40,494 nt of DNA from an uncultured Massilia sp. (lineage in GTDB: Bacteria; Pseudomonadota; Gammaproteobacteria; Burkholderiales; Burkholderiaceae_D): NCBI GenBank assembly GCA_913777025.1, contig CAJYQM010000410.1, forward strand, positions 1 through 40,494, read 5' to 3'. A program made the position numbers and the translations under genes. Shown here one piece after another: positions 25,094 through 34,126 of the stretch (its first letter is position 1; each line of letters opens with the position of its first letter). The notes under the pieces are model-generated. The model saw nothing but the letters and a program-made list of their open reading frames with translations, was not told the DNA's origin and searched no databases.

Positions 25094-25977
25094 TGCGGGG
25101 AGGGCCTGCAAAAGCCTCCATGGCTGCGTTGCATCGTCTCGCCGTACCAGGCGTACTGTCTTCGACGCTGCGTCGGTCGGCCGCATCCCTTGCCCTGAAG
25201 GCTTTTGCAGGCCCTCCGGTGCTGGGTGCAATCCTGCTGGCGGCCATCTTCCAGCCCGCCGATGCGGCCGATGCCTGCAAGGGCACGATCTACCTGACCT
25301 TCGACACCGGCAGCCAGTCGCAGGCCGAGCTGATCGCCGACACGCTGCGCAAGCACGGCGTCAAGGCCACCTTCTTCCTGGCCAACGAAAAGACGGTGCG
25401 CGGCGACTGGTCGCTCGACCCGTCCTGGTCCGCCTACTGGAAGGCGCGCGTGGCGGAAGGGCATGCCTTCGGCACCCACACCTTCGACCACGTCTACTGG
25501 CGCGCCGACGAAGCCGGCGGACGCATCAAGGTCAGGCCCCAGTTCGGCGCCCAGGGCGGCACAACGCAAAACTGGAGCGCCCAGCAATACTGCGACGAGC
25601 TGCGCCGCGTCGACACCCGCTTCACGCAACTGACCGGCCGCCACATCGACCCGATCTTCCGCGCGCCCGGCGGCCACACCTCGCCCAACATCCTGGCCGC
25701 CGCGAAAGCCTGCGGCTACCGCCACGTGGGCTGGGCCAAGGCCGGCTTTTCGGGCGACGAAACATCGAGCGAAGCCTACCCCAACGCGCTGCTCCTGAAG
25801 CGCGCGCTCGACAAGCTGAGGGACGGCGACATCTTCATGGCCCACATGGGCATCTGGTCGCGCCAGGACCCGTGGGCGCCAGCCAACCTGGACCCCCTGA
25901 TTACCGGGCTCCAGCAGAAAGGCTTCTGTTTCGCTACACTGCGTGATCATCCGGCTTACCGGCTGCCGACACAATGA
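25093..25977 (+). CDS. Polysaccharide deacetylase (CE4/NodB-like), with altered N-terminus
   Basis: From ATG 25093 the protein has 294 residues. The NodB fold begins with GTIYLTFDTGSQSQ (motif 1, with Thr where the usual second Asp of TFDDG lies), then GTHTFDHVYW (motif 2, His pair) and IFRAPGGHTSPN (motif 3). The family removes N- or O-acetyl groups from chitin-like or peptidoglycan polymers in the envelope. Residues 3-42 are encoded by the 119-bp inverted-repeat element, and the true signal peptide seems to be VLGAILLAAIFQPADA at about 43-58. A GTG at 25219 would give a cleaner start, so the start is unsure. It overlaps the beta-propeller gene by one base. Confidence 0.8.
   Translation: MRGGPAKASMAALHRLAVPGVLSSTLRRSAASLALKAFAGPPVLGAILLAAIFQPADAADACKGTIYLTFDTGSQSQAELIADTLRKHGVKATFFLANEKTVRGDWSLDPSWSAYWKARVAEGHAFGTHTFDHVYWRADEAGGRIKVRPQFGAQGGTTQNWSAQQYCDELRRVDTRFTQLTGRHIDPIFRAPGGHTSPNILAAAKACGYRHVGWAKAGFSGDETSSEAYPNALLLKRALDKLRDGDIFMAHMGIWSRQDPWAPANLDPLITGLQQKGFCFATLRDHPAYRLPTQ
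25099..25217. repeat. 119-bp element with perfect 19-bp inverted ends inside the deacetylase 5' end
   Basis: The arms GGAGGGCCTGCAAAAGCCT (25099-25117) and its exact complement (25199-25217) enclose 81 bases that contain GTACCAGGCGTACTGTCTTC. The element starts six bases after the beta-propeller stop and reads through in frame into the deacetylase. Size and symmetry resemble a miniature inverted-repeat element. No second copy lies in this window. Confidence 0.75.
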
Positions 25978-26003
25978 CTTCTTGATATCGGAATACCCGC
26001 AGC

Positions 26004-27008
26004 ATGATCCAGCACTTCCTCGATTGGTTCGCATTCCTCCAGGGCTGGCTGTTCGAAAGCCTGGTCGAGCCCTTCCTGTTCCATTCCGGCCTCGGCGAGT
26101 ACACCGAGGACGCCTTCGAGGGCGTCGAATGGTTCCTCATCGGCGCCTGCGAAGTGGCGGCCCTGTGGCTGGTGCTGCGCCCGCTCGAAGCGGTCATCCC
26201 GGCCCAGCGGATGACCGACCGCCGCGCGCGCTGGAACGATTTCATCTACACCCTGATCCACCGCCTTGGCCTGTTCACGATGGCGGTGTTCTTCACCTTC
26301 GACCCGCTGATGGACCGGGTGGCCGGGGCGCTGCGCATGGAAGGCGTGCACCCGTTCAACCTCGAGTCCCTGATGACGGGCTTCCATCCGCTGGCCGCGT
26401 TCCTGATGTACCTGGTGGTGCTGGACTTCTTCGATTACTGGTTCCATCGCGGCCAGCACAAGTTCCGCTGGTGGTGGGCGCTGCACAGCCTGCACCACAG
26501 CCAGCAGAACATGAACCTGTGGAGCGACAACCGGAACCACCTGCTGGACGACTTGCTGCGCGACGTCTACCTGGCCGTGATCGCGCTGGCGATCGGCGTG
26601 GCGCCGTCCCAGTACGTGCTGCTGGTCTCGGTGTCGCGCGCGCTGCAGTCGCTGCAGCATGCGAACGTGCGCATCCACTTCGGCGCCATCGGCGAGCGGC
26701 TGCTGGTCTCGCCGCGCTTCCACCGCACCCACCACGCGGTCGGCATCGGCCACGAAACCCGGGGGCGCGAGCTGGGCGGCTGCAATTTCGGCGTGCTGCT
26801 GCCGGTGTGGGACATCCTGTTCCGCACCGCCAACTTCGCCCCGGGCTGGCACGGCACCGGCGTGCGCGACCAGTTCGAGCGCGTGAACGCCGATGGCAGC
26901 GTGCGTCCGGGCCGCGACTATGGCCGCGGCTTCTGGCGCCAGCAGTGGCTGGGCATGGTGCGCATGGTCGACGCCTTCCGCGCAATCGGCCGGAAGCGCG
27001 CCTCATGA
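26004..27008 (+). CDS. Sterol desaturase / fatty acid hydroxylase superfamily protein
   Basis: This 334-residue membrane protein has about four to five helices and the three His clusters of the di-iron hydroxylase superfamily: WFHRGQHKFRWWWALHSLHHS at about 144-164, and RTHHAVGIGHE late in the protein. These clusters bind two irons on the cytoplasmic face and support O2-dependent C-H hydroxylation or desaturation of lipids. The substrate in bacteria is not predictable from sequence. It overlaps the following EI24-like gene by four bases (ATGATG/TGA), so the two are coupled. It follows the deacetylase by 26 bases. Confidence 0.9.
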   Translation: MIQHFLDWFAFLQGWLFESLVEPFLFHSGLGEYTEDAFEGVEWFLIGACEVAALWLVLRPLEAVIPAQRMTDRRARWNDFIYTLIHRLGLFTMAVFFTFDPLMDRVAGALRMEGVHPFNLESLMTGFHPLAAFLMYLVVLDFFDYWFHRGQHKFRWWWALHSLHHSQQNMNLWSDNRNHLLDDLLRDVYLAVIALAIGVAPSQYVLLVSVSRALQSLQHANVRIHFGAIGERLLVSPRFHRTHHAVGIGHETRGRELGGCNFGVLLPVWDILFRTANFAPGWHGTGVRDQFERVNADGSVRPGRDYGRGFWRQQWLGMVRMVDAFRAIGRKRAS

Positions 27009-27832
27009 TGCGCCCGATCGCCATCGCCTACGGCCGCGCACTGCGTTCGCAGTTCTCGAGCCGCATGCTGCTGCTGTCGATCGTGCCGCTGCTGCTGTCG
27101 CTGGCGCTGTGGGGCGGCCTGCTGTACGCCGGGATGCAGCCGCTGCTGGATTATCTCCACGCCGTGTTCAGCGAATACGGTCTGTTCGAGACCAGCGGCA
27201 GCGTGCTGGCCAGCCTCGGCCTGGGCTTCTTGAAGACCCTGGTGGTGCCGCTGGTGGCCATGCTGGCGCTGCTGCCGCTGATGATCATCACCTCGCTGCT
27301 GTTCATCGGCATCGGCGCCATGCCGGCCATCGCGCGCCACGTCAGCCGCATCCAGTTCCCGCAGCTGGAGCGCCTCGAGGGCGGCAGCTTCCTGGGCAGC
27401 CTGGCCGTGAACCTGACCGGCATCCTCGTGTTCACGCTGCTGTGGATCGTGACCCTGCCGCTGTACGCGCTGGCGCCGGTGGCGCTGGTGGCGCAGGCCG
27501 TGCTGTGGGGCTGGCTGACCGCGCGCGTGATGAGCTACGACGCGCTGTCGATCCACGCCAGCCGCGAAGAGCGGCGCGCCATCGTGATCTCGCGCGGACG
27601 CCAGCTGCTCGTCATCGGCACCATCTCCGGCCTGCTCGGCGCGCTGCCGGGCGTGGTCTGGATCGGCGGCGCGCTGTTCTCCGTGGTGCTGTTCCCGGTG
27701 CTGGCGGTGCTGTCGATCTGGCTCTACCTGATCATCTTCATCTTCACCGGGCTGTGGTTCCAGTATTACTGCCTGCAGGAGCTGGCCGACCTGCGCGCCG
27801 CCAGGGAAGCCGGCACCCTCGACAAGGCCTGA
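27005..27832 (+). CDS. EI24/CysZ-like membrane protein
   Basis: This 275-residue protein has about six hydrophobic helices and starts MMRPIAIAYGRALRSQFSSRMLLLSIVPLLLSLALW, the N-terminal pattern of the EI24 domain family to which CysZ (sulfate permease) also belongs. YDALSIHASREERRAIVISRGRQLLVIG is a typical cytoplasmic loop. The family includes transporters and proteins of unknown role; sulfate transport is not implied by the context. The start overlaps the preceding hydroxylase stop. Confidence 0.8.
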   Translation: MMRPIAIAYGRALRSQFSSRMLLLSIVPLLLSLALWGGLLYAGMQPLLDYLHAVFSEYGLFETSGSVLASLGLGFLKTLVVPLVAMLALLPLMIITSLLFIGIGAMPAIARHVSRIQFPQLERLEGGSFLGSLAVNLTGILVFTLLWIVTLPLYALAPVALVAQAVLWGWLTARVMSYDALSIHASREERRAIVISRGRQLLVIGTISGLLGALPGVVWIGGALFSVVLFPVLAVLSIWLYLIIFIFTGLWFQYYCLQELADLRAAREAGTLDKA

Positions 27833-27908
27833 ACGACCGGGGCGGGCGGTGCGTCGCCCGCCGGCGCTTCGTGGCACACTGCAAGCACCCCCTTTCTGGA
27901 GAACACGC

Positions 27909-28682
27909 ATGGCATTCGGCCTCATCATCATCGGCGACGAAATCCTGTCCGGCAAGCGCAGCGACAAGCACCTGCCCAAGGTCATCGAACTGCTCGGCGA
28001 GCGCGGCCTGCAACTGGCCTGGGCCGAAGTCGTCGGCGACGATCCCGAACGCATCACGGCGCTGCTGCGCCGTTCCTTGGCCGGACCGGACATCGTGTTT
28101 TCCTGCGGCGGCATCGGCGCCACGCCCGACGACCACACGCGCCAGTGCGCGGCCGCGGCGCTCGGCGTGCCGCTGGCGCTGCATCCCGAGGGCAAGCTGC
28201 TGGTGCAGGAGCGCATCCGGGAGACCACGCCGGACGCCGACCTGGACGCCCCGGACAACCTGCAGCGCCTCAAGATGGCCGAGTTCCCGCAAGGTGCCGG
28301 CCTGATCCCGAATCCCTACAATCGCATCCCCGGCTTCACGGTGGCCGATCACCACTTCGTGCCGGGCTTCCCGGTGATGGCCTGGCCGATGATCGCCTGG
28401 GTGCTCGACACCCATTACGCGCACCTGTTCCACGCGCAGGCGCGTGCCGAGCAGGCCGTGCTGGTCTACGAGCAGGCCGAATCGACGCTGACGCCGCTGA
28501 TGGAGCGCCTGGAAGCGCGCTATCCCGGCGTCCGCGTATTCAGCCTGCCGAGCGTGGGCGATGCGCAGACGCGCCGCCATATCGAGCTCGGCGTCAAGGG
28601 AGATCCTGAACAAGTGACGCCGGCGTTTGCCGACCTGCGGGCCGAGTTGGCGCAGCTCGGCGCCGAGACTGCGCCTGTGTAG
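27909..28682 (+). CDS. CinA-like molybdopterin-binding-domain protein
   Basis: This 257-residue protein has the MoCF/MogA-type fold of CinA N-termini: MAFGLIIIGDEILSGKRSDKHLPKVIELLGERGLQL, then IVFSCGGIGATPDDHTRQCAAAALG, which corresponds to the GGLGPTxDD motif of the family. The C-terminal deamidase domain of full CinA is absent; the remaining region resembles the KH-like part of stand-alone COG1058 proteins. Some relatives are nucleotide pyrophosphatases (ADP-ribose type); the exact reaction here is uncertain. GGAG precedes the ATG. It is probably a single-gene unit. Confidence 0.85.
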   Translation: MAFGLIIIGDEILSGKRSDKHLPKVIELLGERGLQLAWAEVVGDDPERITALLRRSLAGPDIVFSCGGIGATPDDHTRQCAAAALGVPLALHPEGKLLVQERIRETTPDADLDAPDNLQRLKMAEFPQGAGLIPNPYNRIPGFTVADHHFVPGFPVMAWPMIAWVLDTHYAHLFHAQARAEQAVLVYEQAESTLTPLMERLEARYPGVRVFSLPSVGDAQTRRHIELGVKGDPEQVTPAFADLRAELAQLGAETAPV

Positions 28683-28713
28683 GATTAATCTTAAGAAACA
28701 TTGACTTCCTTGC

Positions 28714-28744
28714 ACGGCCGGACAAACTGTGCCGTTGTTTTTTT
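28714..28744 (+). terminator. Possible terminator after the CinA-like gene
   Basis: ACGGC (28714-28718) and GCCGT (28731-28735) flank a 12-base loop and are followed by TTGTTTTTTT. The stem is short but the T run is strong. The rest of 28683-28957 shows no gene; it must carry the promoter of the large PBP gene. Confidence 0.45.
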
Positions 28745-28957
28745 GCGAAAATACTGGGGCGACGTCAAAAAACTGCGCAAGCGGTTCCAGAGCGTCACAT
28801 TGATGTGGTGGAATGATGTCTGTAGGCAGCGTGATCTGGAGTGAGCTCGCGTCTGACTTTGTGACTTTTTTTGACGACCTGGATCACTCGGACCGACCAG
28901 CAGCATGGGCGAGCCGGTTGCGGGATATGCAGGGAATTCATAACCGGTTGAGCCATC

Positions 28958-31900
28958 ATGGAAAGTATCCGCCGTCCCCGACGGCCTCGTATCGTCGCCC
29001 GCGCACTTCGCCGCATCCTTAGCCTGGCGCAGCCGGGCCAACAACCCGTCCTCGCCGGCGTGCCCGCCATGGCCGCCGTGCAGGACGTCCCGTTGCGCGG
29101 CGCGCCGGCGCGCCTGGAACCCGTCCTCGATCCCGTCGAACAGGAACTGCCCTCGCAGGCCGGTTCCGGCGGCGACGCGCCCGTGCAGCCGCAATCGCAG
29201 CCGCCGAAGCGCCGCTGGCGCAAGGTCAAGCGCGCCTTCCTGGTGCTGCTGCTGCTCGCCGTGGCCGCCGCCTCGGCGCTGGGCGTGTACGAAAGCCGCA
29301 CCTCGGCGCTGCAGGCGCGCTTCTTTTCGGAGCTGGCGAAAAAGGTCAGCTACCGCGTGCAGGCCGGCCCCAGCGACGCGATCCGCTTCCCGTCCTCCAG
29401 CCCGTACGACGAGCGGCTCGGCTACTCGAACCTGCCGAACTACCTGGCCAAGCTGAAGACGCGCGACTACGTGGTCGCATCGCAGGCGCGCATGTCGCCC
29501 AAGATGCTGGAGCTGGCCGACATGGGCCTGTACCCGACCTACCGCGAAAAGACCCGCGCCGGCCTGGACATCCTCGACTATGGCGGCGAGACGCTGTTCT
29601 CGGCGCGCTTCCCGGAGCGCCTGTACGAGAAGTTCGATGCCGCACCTTCGCTGCTGGTGCAAAGCCTGCTGTTCATCGAGAACCGCGAGCTGCTCGACTC
29701 GACCTATCCGAAGCGTAACCCGGCGGTCGAATGGGACCGCTTCTCGAAGGCGGTGTTCGACAAGACCCTGCATTCGGTCGGCCTGGGCAGCGGCTCGCGC
29801 GTGGCCGGCGGCAGCACGCTGGCCACCCAGATCGAGAAGTACCGCCACTCGCCGGAAGGCCGCACCGCGTCCACCACCGACAAGCTGCGCCAGATGGCCT
29901 CGGCCACGCTGCGCGCCTACGAAGGCGGCGAGAACACCGGCGCGGCGCGCCGCCGCATCGTGCTCGAATACCTGAACACCGTGCCGCTGTCGGCCAAGCT
30001 CGGCTACGGCGAAGTGAACGGCATCGGCGACGGCATGTGGGTCTGGTACGGGCGCGACTTCGCCCAGGTCAACCGCATCCTGGCCAGCAATGCCGTCACC
30101 CCGGAATTCGCACTGGTCTACAAGGAAGCGCTGTCCCTGATGATCGCGCAGCGCCGCCCGGCCTACTACCTGGGCGCCGGCGAGAAGGACCTCGAGATCC
30201 TGACCAACAGCCACCTGCGCGTGCTGGCCCAGGCCGGCGTGATCTCGGCGCAGCTGCGCGACGCCGCCCTGAACGTGGTGCTGCACCCGGCCCTCGGCTC
30301 GGGCGTGGCGCCGCCGCCGGCCAATACCTTCGTGACGCGCAAGGCCGCCAACGCGGTGCGCAACCACCTGGCCAACCTGCTGGGCGACTCGCGCCTGTAC
30401 AACCTGGACCGCCTCGACCTGACGGTGCAGACCACGCTCGATTCGGATGCGCAGAAGGCCGTCACCGCCGCGCTGCGCCGCCTGACCGACAACGAAGCGG
30501 CAGCCGCCGCCGGCCTGACCGGCAAGGGCATGCTCGGCAACGGCGACCCGTCCAAGGTCGTGTACAGCTTCACGCTGATGGAACGCGGCGACAAGGTCAA
30601 CTACCTGCGCGTCCAGACCGACAACTACGACCAGCCGCTCGACATCAACGAGGGCGCCAAGCTGGACCTGGGTTCGACCGCCAAGCTGCGCACGCTGGTG
30701 ACCTACCTGGACATCATCGACCAGCTGCACGGGCGCTACGAGCCGATGAGCAAAGCGCAGCTGGCGCAGCAGCGCATCGATCCGAAGGACCGGCTGTCGG
30801 CATGGGCGGTCGAGTACTTCGCGACGCTGCCGGAAGGCGCGGACCGCGGCTTGACGCCGATGCTGCACGCGGCCATGGAGCGCAAGTATTCCGGCAACCC
30901 GGGCGAAGCCTTCTTCACCGGCGGCGGCGTCCACACCTTCGGCAACTTCAGCAAACTCGACGACGCGCGCATCCTGACCGTGCAGCAAGGCCTGCAGAAC
31001 TCGACCAACTTGCTGTTCGTGCGCCTGATGCGCGACGTGGTGCGCTACTACATGTTCCAGCTGCCGGGCTCCTCGGCCCAGCTGCTGGCCGACGCCGACG
31101 ATCCGCGCCGCGCCGAATACCTGTCGCGCTTTGCCGACCGCGAAGGCCGCGAATTCCTGGCGCGCTTCTGGAACAAGTACCGCGTGATCGCGCCGAACGA
31201 GGTCGAGCCGACGCTGATGCAGGGCGTGCGCATCAAGGCCTCGAAGCTGGCGGCGGTGCACCGCACCGTCCACCCGGACGCCTCGCTGGCCGAGTTCAGC
31301 AAGTTCATGCACGCCTGGCTGCCGGCCGAGATCGAGGTCGACGACGAACACATCGCCAAGATGTACGACCAGTACGCCCCGGCCAACATGTCGCTGGCCG
31401 ACCGCGGCTACGTCGCCTCGGTGCACCCGCTCGAGCTGTGGCTGGTCGGCTACCTGCGCACCCATCCGAAAGCCGGCTGGGACGAGGTCACCAAGGCCTC
31501 GGTCAAGGAGCGCCAGGAAGTGTACTCGTGGCTGTTCAAGACCCACCGCAAGCACGCCCAGGACAAGCGCATCGCCGGCCTGATCGAGGTCGAAGCCTTC
31601 CTCAAGATCCACGCCCAGTGGAAGAAGATGGGCTACCCCTTCGATTCGCTGGTGCCCTCGTATGCCACCACGCTGGGCGCCTCGGCCGACCGCCCGATCG
31701 CGCTGGCCGAATTGATGGGCATCATCGTCAACGGCGGCGTGCGCAAACCGACCCAGCGCATCGACTCGCTCCACTTCGGCAAGGACACGCCGTACGAAAC
31801 CCTGGTCAAGCGCAGCGATGCCGTGAAGGGCGAGCAGGTGCTGAACCCGCTGGTGGCGCGCGCCGTCGCCGACGCCATCAAGGGCGTGGCCCAGGAAGGC

Positions 31901-32713
31901 ACCGCCAAGCGCGTCAAGATGGCCTTCGTCAAGCAGGACGGCAGCGTGATCTCGATGGGCGGCAAGACCGGTACCGGCGACCAGCGCTTCGACGTCTACG
32001 GCGCCGGCCACCGCCTGATCGAATCGCGTTACGTGAACCGTTCGGCCACTTTCGTGTTCAACATCGGCGAGCGCTTCTTCGGCAGCATGACCGCCTACGT
32101 GCACGGTCCGGAATCGGCCCGCTACGACTTCACCAGCGCGCTGCCGGTGCAGCTCTTGGTGACGCTGGCGCCGAGCCTGATGCCGATGGTCGAGAAACAG
32201 GACACGGTGACCATCCCGGGCCTGCACGTCGACCGGCCGGGTTTGGCTGCGCCGGCCGGTCCGGCCGATGCGGTCGCGACCGACAAGGAGCAGGCCGTGT
32301 CCGGCGACGACGCCGCCGGTGCCGAAGCCGCCGAGGCGATGCCGGTCGAGGAGGACGTCGCGCCGGCCAAGCCGGCCGCCAAGGCCTTCGACATCGAGGC
32401 CCAGCGTCCGAAGCCGGCCGCCAAGCCGGCGGGGGAGGGCGCACCGCACGCGAAGCCCGCGGCCAAGCCTGGCGCCGATGCCCCGGTCCATGCCAAGCCC
32501 GCAAGCAAGCCGGCTGCGGAAAGCACGCACGTGAAGAAGCCGGCTGCCGAGGGTTCGCACCCCAAGGACGCGGGGGAGTCGCATCCGAAGGCGACCGAGG
32601 CCGCCCGCGCCAAGCCGGCCGCGCCGCGCAAGCCCGCCGCCGACAAGGACGACGACAAGCCGGCCGCCAAACCGCGTCCGAAGGCGGCCGCGGTGGAGGA
32701 AGTCCTGCATTGA
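28958..32713 (+). CDS. Large class A-type penicillin-binding protein (GT51 plus transpeptidase) with Lys/Ala/Pro tail
   Basis: This 1251-residue protein has a cytoplasmic start of about 90 residues, then a membrane anchor (KRAFLVLLLLAVAAASALGVY). The GT51 glycosyltransferase has SLLFIENRELLDS (E241, where the usual form is EDRxF), VAGGSTLATQIEKYRHSPEGR and RRRIVLEYLNTVPL. The transpeptidase has S573-T-A-K, an STN triad motif in LQNSTNLLFVRLM, and KTGT at about 1003. It should polymerise and cross-link peptidoglycan at the inner membrane. The last 160 residues are low-complexity repeats of AKPAAKP type, like a histone H1 tail. It is longer than PBP1A/1B, and the GT motifs are divergent, so it may be a special-purpose enzyme. 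The TAXI gene follows 28 bases later. Confidence 0.85.
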   Translation: MESIRRPRRPRIVARALRRILSLAQPGQQPVLAGVPAMAAVQDVPLRGAPARLEPVLDPVEQELPSQAGSGGDAPVQPQSQPPKRRWRKVKRAFLVLLLLAVAAASALGVYESRTSALQARFFSELAKKVSYRVQAGPSDAIRFPSSSPYDERLGYSNLPNYLAKLKTRDYVVASQARMSPKMLELADMGLYPTYREKTRAGLDILDYGGETLFSARFPERLYEKFDAAPSLLVQSLLFIENRELLDSTYPKRNPAVEWDRFSKAVFDKTLHSVGLGSGSRVAGGSTLATQIEKYRHSPEGRTASTTDKLRQMASATLRAYEGGENTGAARRRIVLEYLNTVPLSAKLGYGEVNGIGDGMWVWYGRDFAQVNRILASNAVTPEFALVYKEALSLMIAQRRPAYYLGAGEKDLEILTNSHLRVLAQAGVISAQLRDAALNVVLHPALGSGVAPPPANTFVTRKAANAVRNHLANLLGDSRLYNLDRLDLTVQTTLDSDAQKAVTAALRRLTDNEAAAAAGLTGKGMLGNGDPSKVVYSFTLMERGDKVNYLRVQTDNYDQPLDINEGAKLDLGSTAKLRTLVTYLDIIDQLHGRYEPMSKAQLAQQRIDPKDRLSAWAVEYFATLPEGADRGLTPMLHAAMERKYSGNPGEAFFTGGGVHTFGNFSKLDDARILTVQQGLQNSTNLLFVRLMRDVVRYYMFQLPGSSAQLLADADDPRRAEYLSRFADREGREFLARFWNKYRVIAPNEVEPTLMQGVRIKASKLAAVHRTVHPDASLAEFSKFMHAWLPAEIEVDDEHIAKMYDQYAPANMSLADRGYVASVHPLELWLVGYLRTHPKAGWDEVTKASVKERQEVYSWLFKTHRKHAQDKRIAGLIEVEAFLKIHAQWKKMGYPFDSLVPSYATTLGASADRPIALAELMGIIVNGGVRKPTQRIDSLHFGKDTPYETLVKRSDAVKGEQVLNPLVARAVADAIKGVAQEGTAKRVKMAFVKQDGSVISMGGKTGTGDQRFDVYGAGHRLIESRYVNRSATFVFNIGERFFGSMTAYVHGPESARYDFTSALPVQLLVTLAPSLMPMVEKQDTVTIPGLHVDRPGLAAPAGPADAVATDKEQAVSGDDAAGAEAAEAMPVEEDVAPAKPAAKAFDIEAQRPKPAAKPAGEGAPHAKPAAKPGADAPVHAKPASKPAAESTHVKKPAAEGSHPKDAGESHPKATEAARAKPAAPRKPAADKDDDKPAAKPRPKAAAVEEVLH

Positions 32714-32741
32714 GCGGTAAGCCACGCGGGCCGGGAGCGCG

Positions 32742-34112
32742 ATGAAACGTCCGGCCCTGCGCAAGTTCTCCCTGGTCTCGCTGCGCGACCTGCTGGTGGC
32801 GTCGGCACCGACCATCCTGCTGGTGGCGATCGCCTGCGTGGTCGCCTACTGGGTGGTCGACCCGGCACCGCCGCGCCGCGTGGTGCTGGCCACCGGCCAG
32901 GAAAATTCGGCGTATGCGGAATTCGGCCGCAAGTACGCGGCCCGGCTGGCGCGCGAGGACATCCGCGTCGAGCTGCAGCCTTCCCTCGGCTCCCAGGACA
33001 ATCTGCAGCGCCTGATCGACGGCAAGGCCGATATCGCGTTCGTCCAGAGCGGCTCCACGTCCGACGCCCAGTCCGGCGAGTCGGAAGCCGAGCGGCACGG
33101 CCTGGTCTCGCTGGGCAGCCTGTTCACCGAGCCGGTGTGGCTGTTCCTGCGCCAGAGGGATGGCAAGGACGGCAAGGTGAGCAGCCTGACGCAGCTGAAG
33201 GGCCTGCGCATCAACCTCGGCCCGGAAGGCACCGGTGTGCCGAAACTGTTCCGCCAGGTGCTGGCCGCGAACGGCGTCGAGCCAGGCCAGCTGGCCATCT
33301 CCTCGATGGAAAACACGCCGGCCACGATGGCGCTGCTGGATGGCCGCATCGACGGCCTGGTATTCAGTTCGGCCCCGGAAGCGCCGCTGGTGCAGATGCT
33401 GCTGCAGACGCCGGGCATCCGCCTGTTCGACTTCCGCCAGGCCGAAGCCTACACGCGGCGCCTGCCTTTCCTCACCCACGTGGTGCTGCCGCGCGGGATC
33501 GTCGACCTCGGGCGCGACATCCCGGCCCAGGATTTCCACCTGATCGCGCCGACGGCCACGCTGGTCGCGCGCGAAGACCTGCATCCGGCGCTGGTCGACC
33601 TGTTCGTGAACGCCGCCACCGCGATCCACGGCGGCACCGGCTGGTTCCAGCAGCAGGGCCAGTTCCCGTCGCCGCGCTACACCGAGATCCCGGTCTCGAA
33701 GGAAGCGGCGAAATACTACCGCGACGGCCCGCCTTTCCTGCAGCGCTACCTGTCGTTCTGGCTGGCCAACCTGTTCGATCGTTTATGGGTGGTGGCGGTG
33801 GCGCTGGCGGCCCTGATCATCCCGCTGTCGAAGATCGTGCCGCCGCTGTACGTGTGGCGCATCCGCTCGCGCGTGTACCGCTGGTACGGCCAGCTGCGCG
33901 CGGTGGAGCAGGAACTCGAGAAGGCGCTGGAGACGAGCGCGGATCCGAAGCGCCGCGAGGCCGTGCGCGCCGACCTGCTGCACCGGCTCGACGACATCGA
34001 GCGGCGCGTGAATCACATCTCGATCCCGCTGTCCTACGCCGACGCCCTGTACGGCCTGCGCAGCCACATCAACTTCGTGCGCCAGCGCGTGCAGGACATC
34101 CAGGCGCCCTGA
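32742..34112 (+). CDS. TAXI-family solute-binding protein with two membrane anchors
   Basis: This 456-residue protein has an N-terminal membrane helix (ASAPTILLVAIACVVAYWVV). A periplasmic binding domain of the TAXI/TRAP type begins RRVVLATGQENSAYAEFGRKYAARL and contains DNLQRLIDGKADIAFVQSG and LKGLRINLGPEGTGV. A second helix at about 345-365 (LWVVAVALAALIIPLSKIV) leads into a cytosolic helical tail of about 90 residues. Normal TAXI proteins are soluble or lipoprotein ligand carriers for a TRAP permease; no permease gene is near. The two anchors and the tail suggest a sensor or a scaffold, which is inference. It may be co-transcribed with the PBP gene. Confidence 0.82.
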   Translation: MKRPALRKFSLVSLRDLLVASAPTILLVAIACVVAYWVVDPAPPRRVVLATGQENSAYAEFGRKYAARLAREDIRVELQPSLGSQDNLQRLIDGKADIAFVQSGSTSDAQSGESEAERHGLVSLGSLFTEPVWLFLRQRDGKDGKVSSLTQLKGLRINLGPEGTGVPKLFRQVLAANGVEPGQLAISSMENTPATMALLDGRIDGLVFSSAPEAPLVQMLLQTPGIRLFDFRQAEAYTRRLPFLTHVVLPRGIVDLGRDIPAQDFHLIAPTATLVAREDLHPALVDLFVNAATAIHGGTGWFQQQGQFPSPRYTEIPVSKEAAKYYRDGPPFLQRYLSFWLANLFDRLWVVAVALAALIIPLSKIVPPLYVWRIRSRVYRWYGQLRAVEQELEKALETSADPKRREAVRADLLHRLDDIERRVNHISIPLSYADALYGLRSHINFVRQRVQDIQAP

Positions 34113-34126
34113 GTTTCAGGCCAGGT

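Noticed and set aside
28691-32815. Open frame of more than 1300 codons on the minus strand across the PBP gene
   Set aside because: It is antisense to a gene with intact PBP motifs, is His/Val/Arg-rich without any domain, and arises from strong third-position GC bias.
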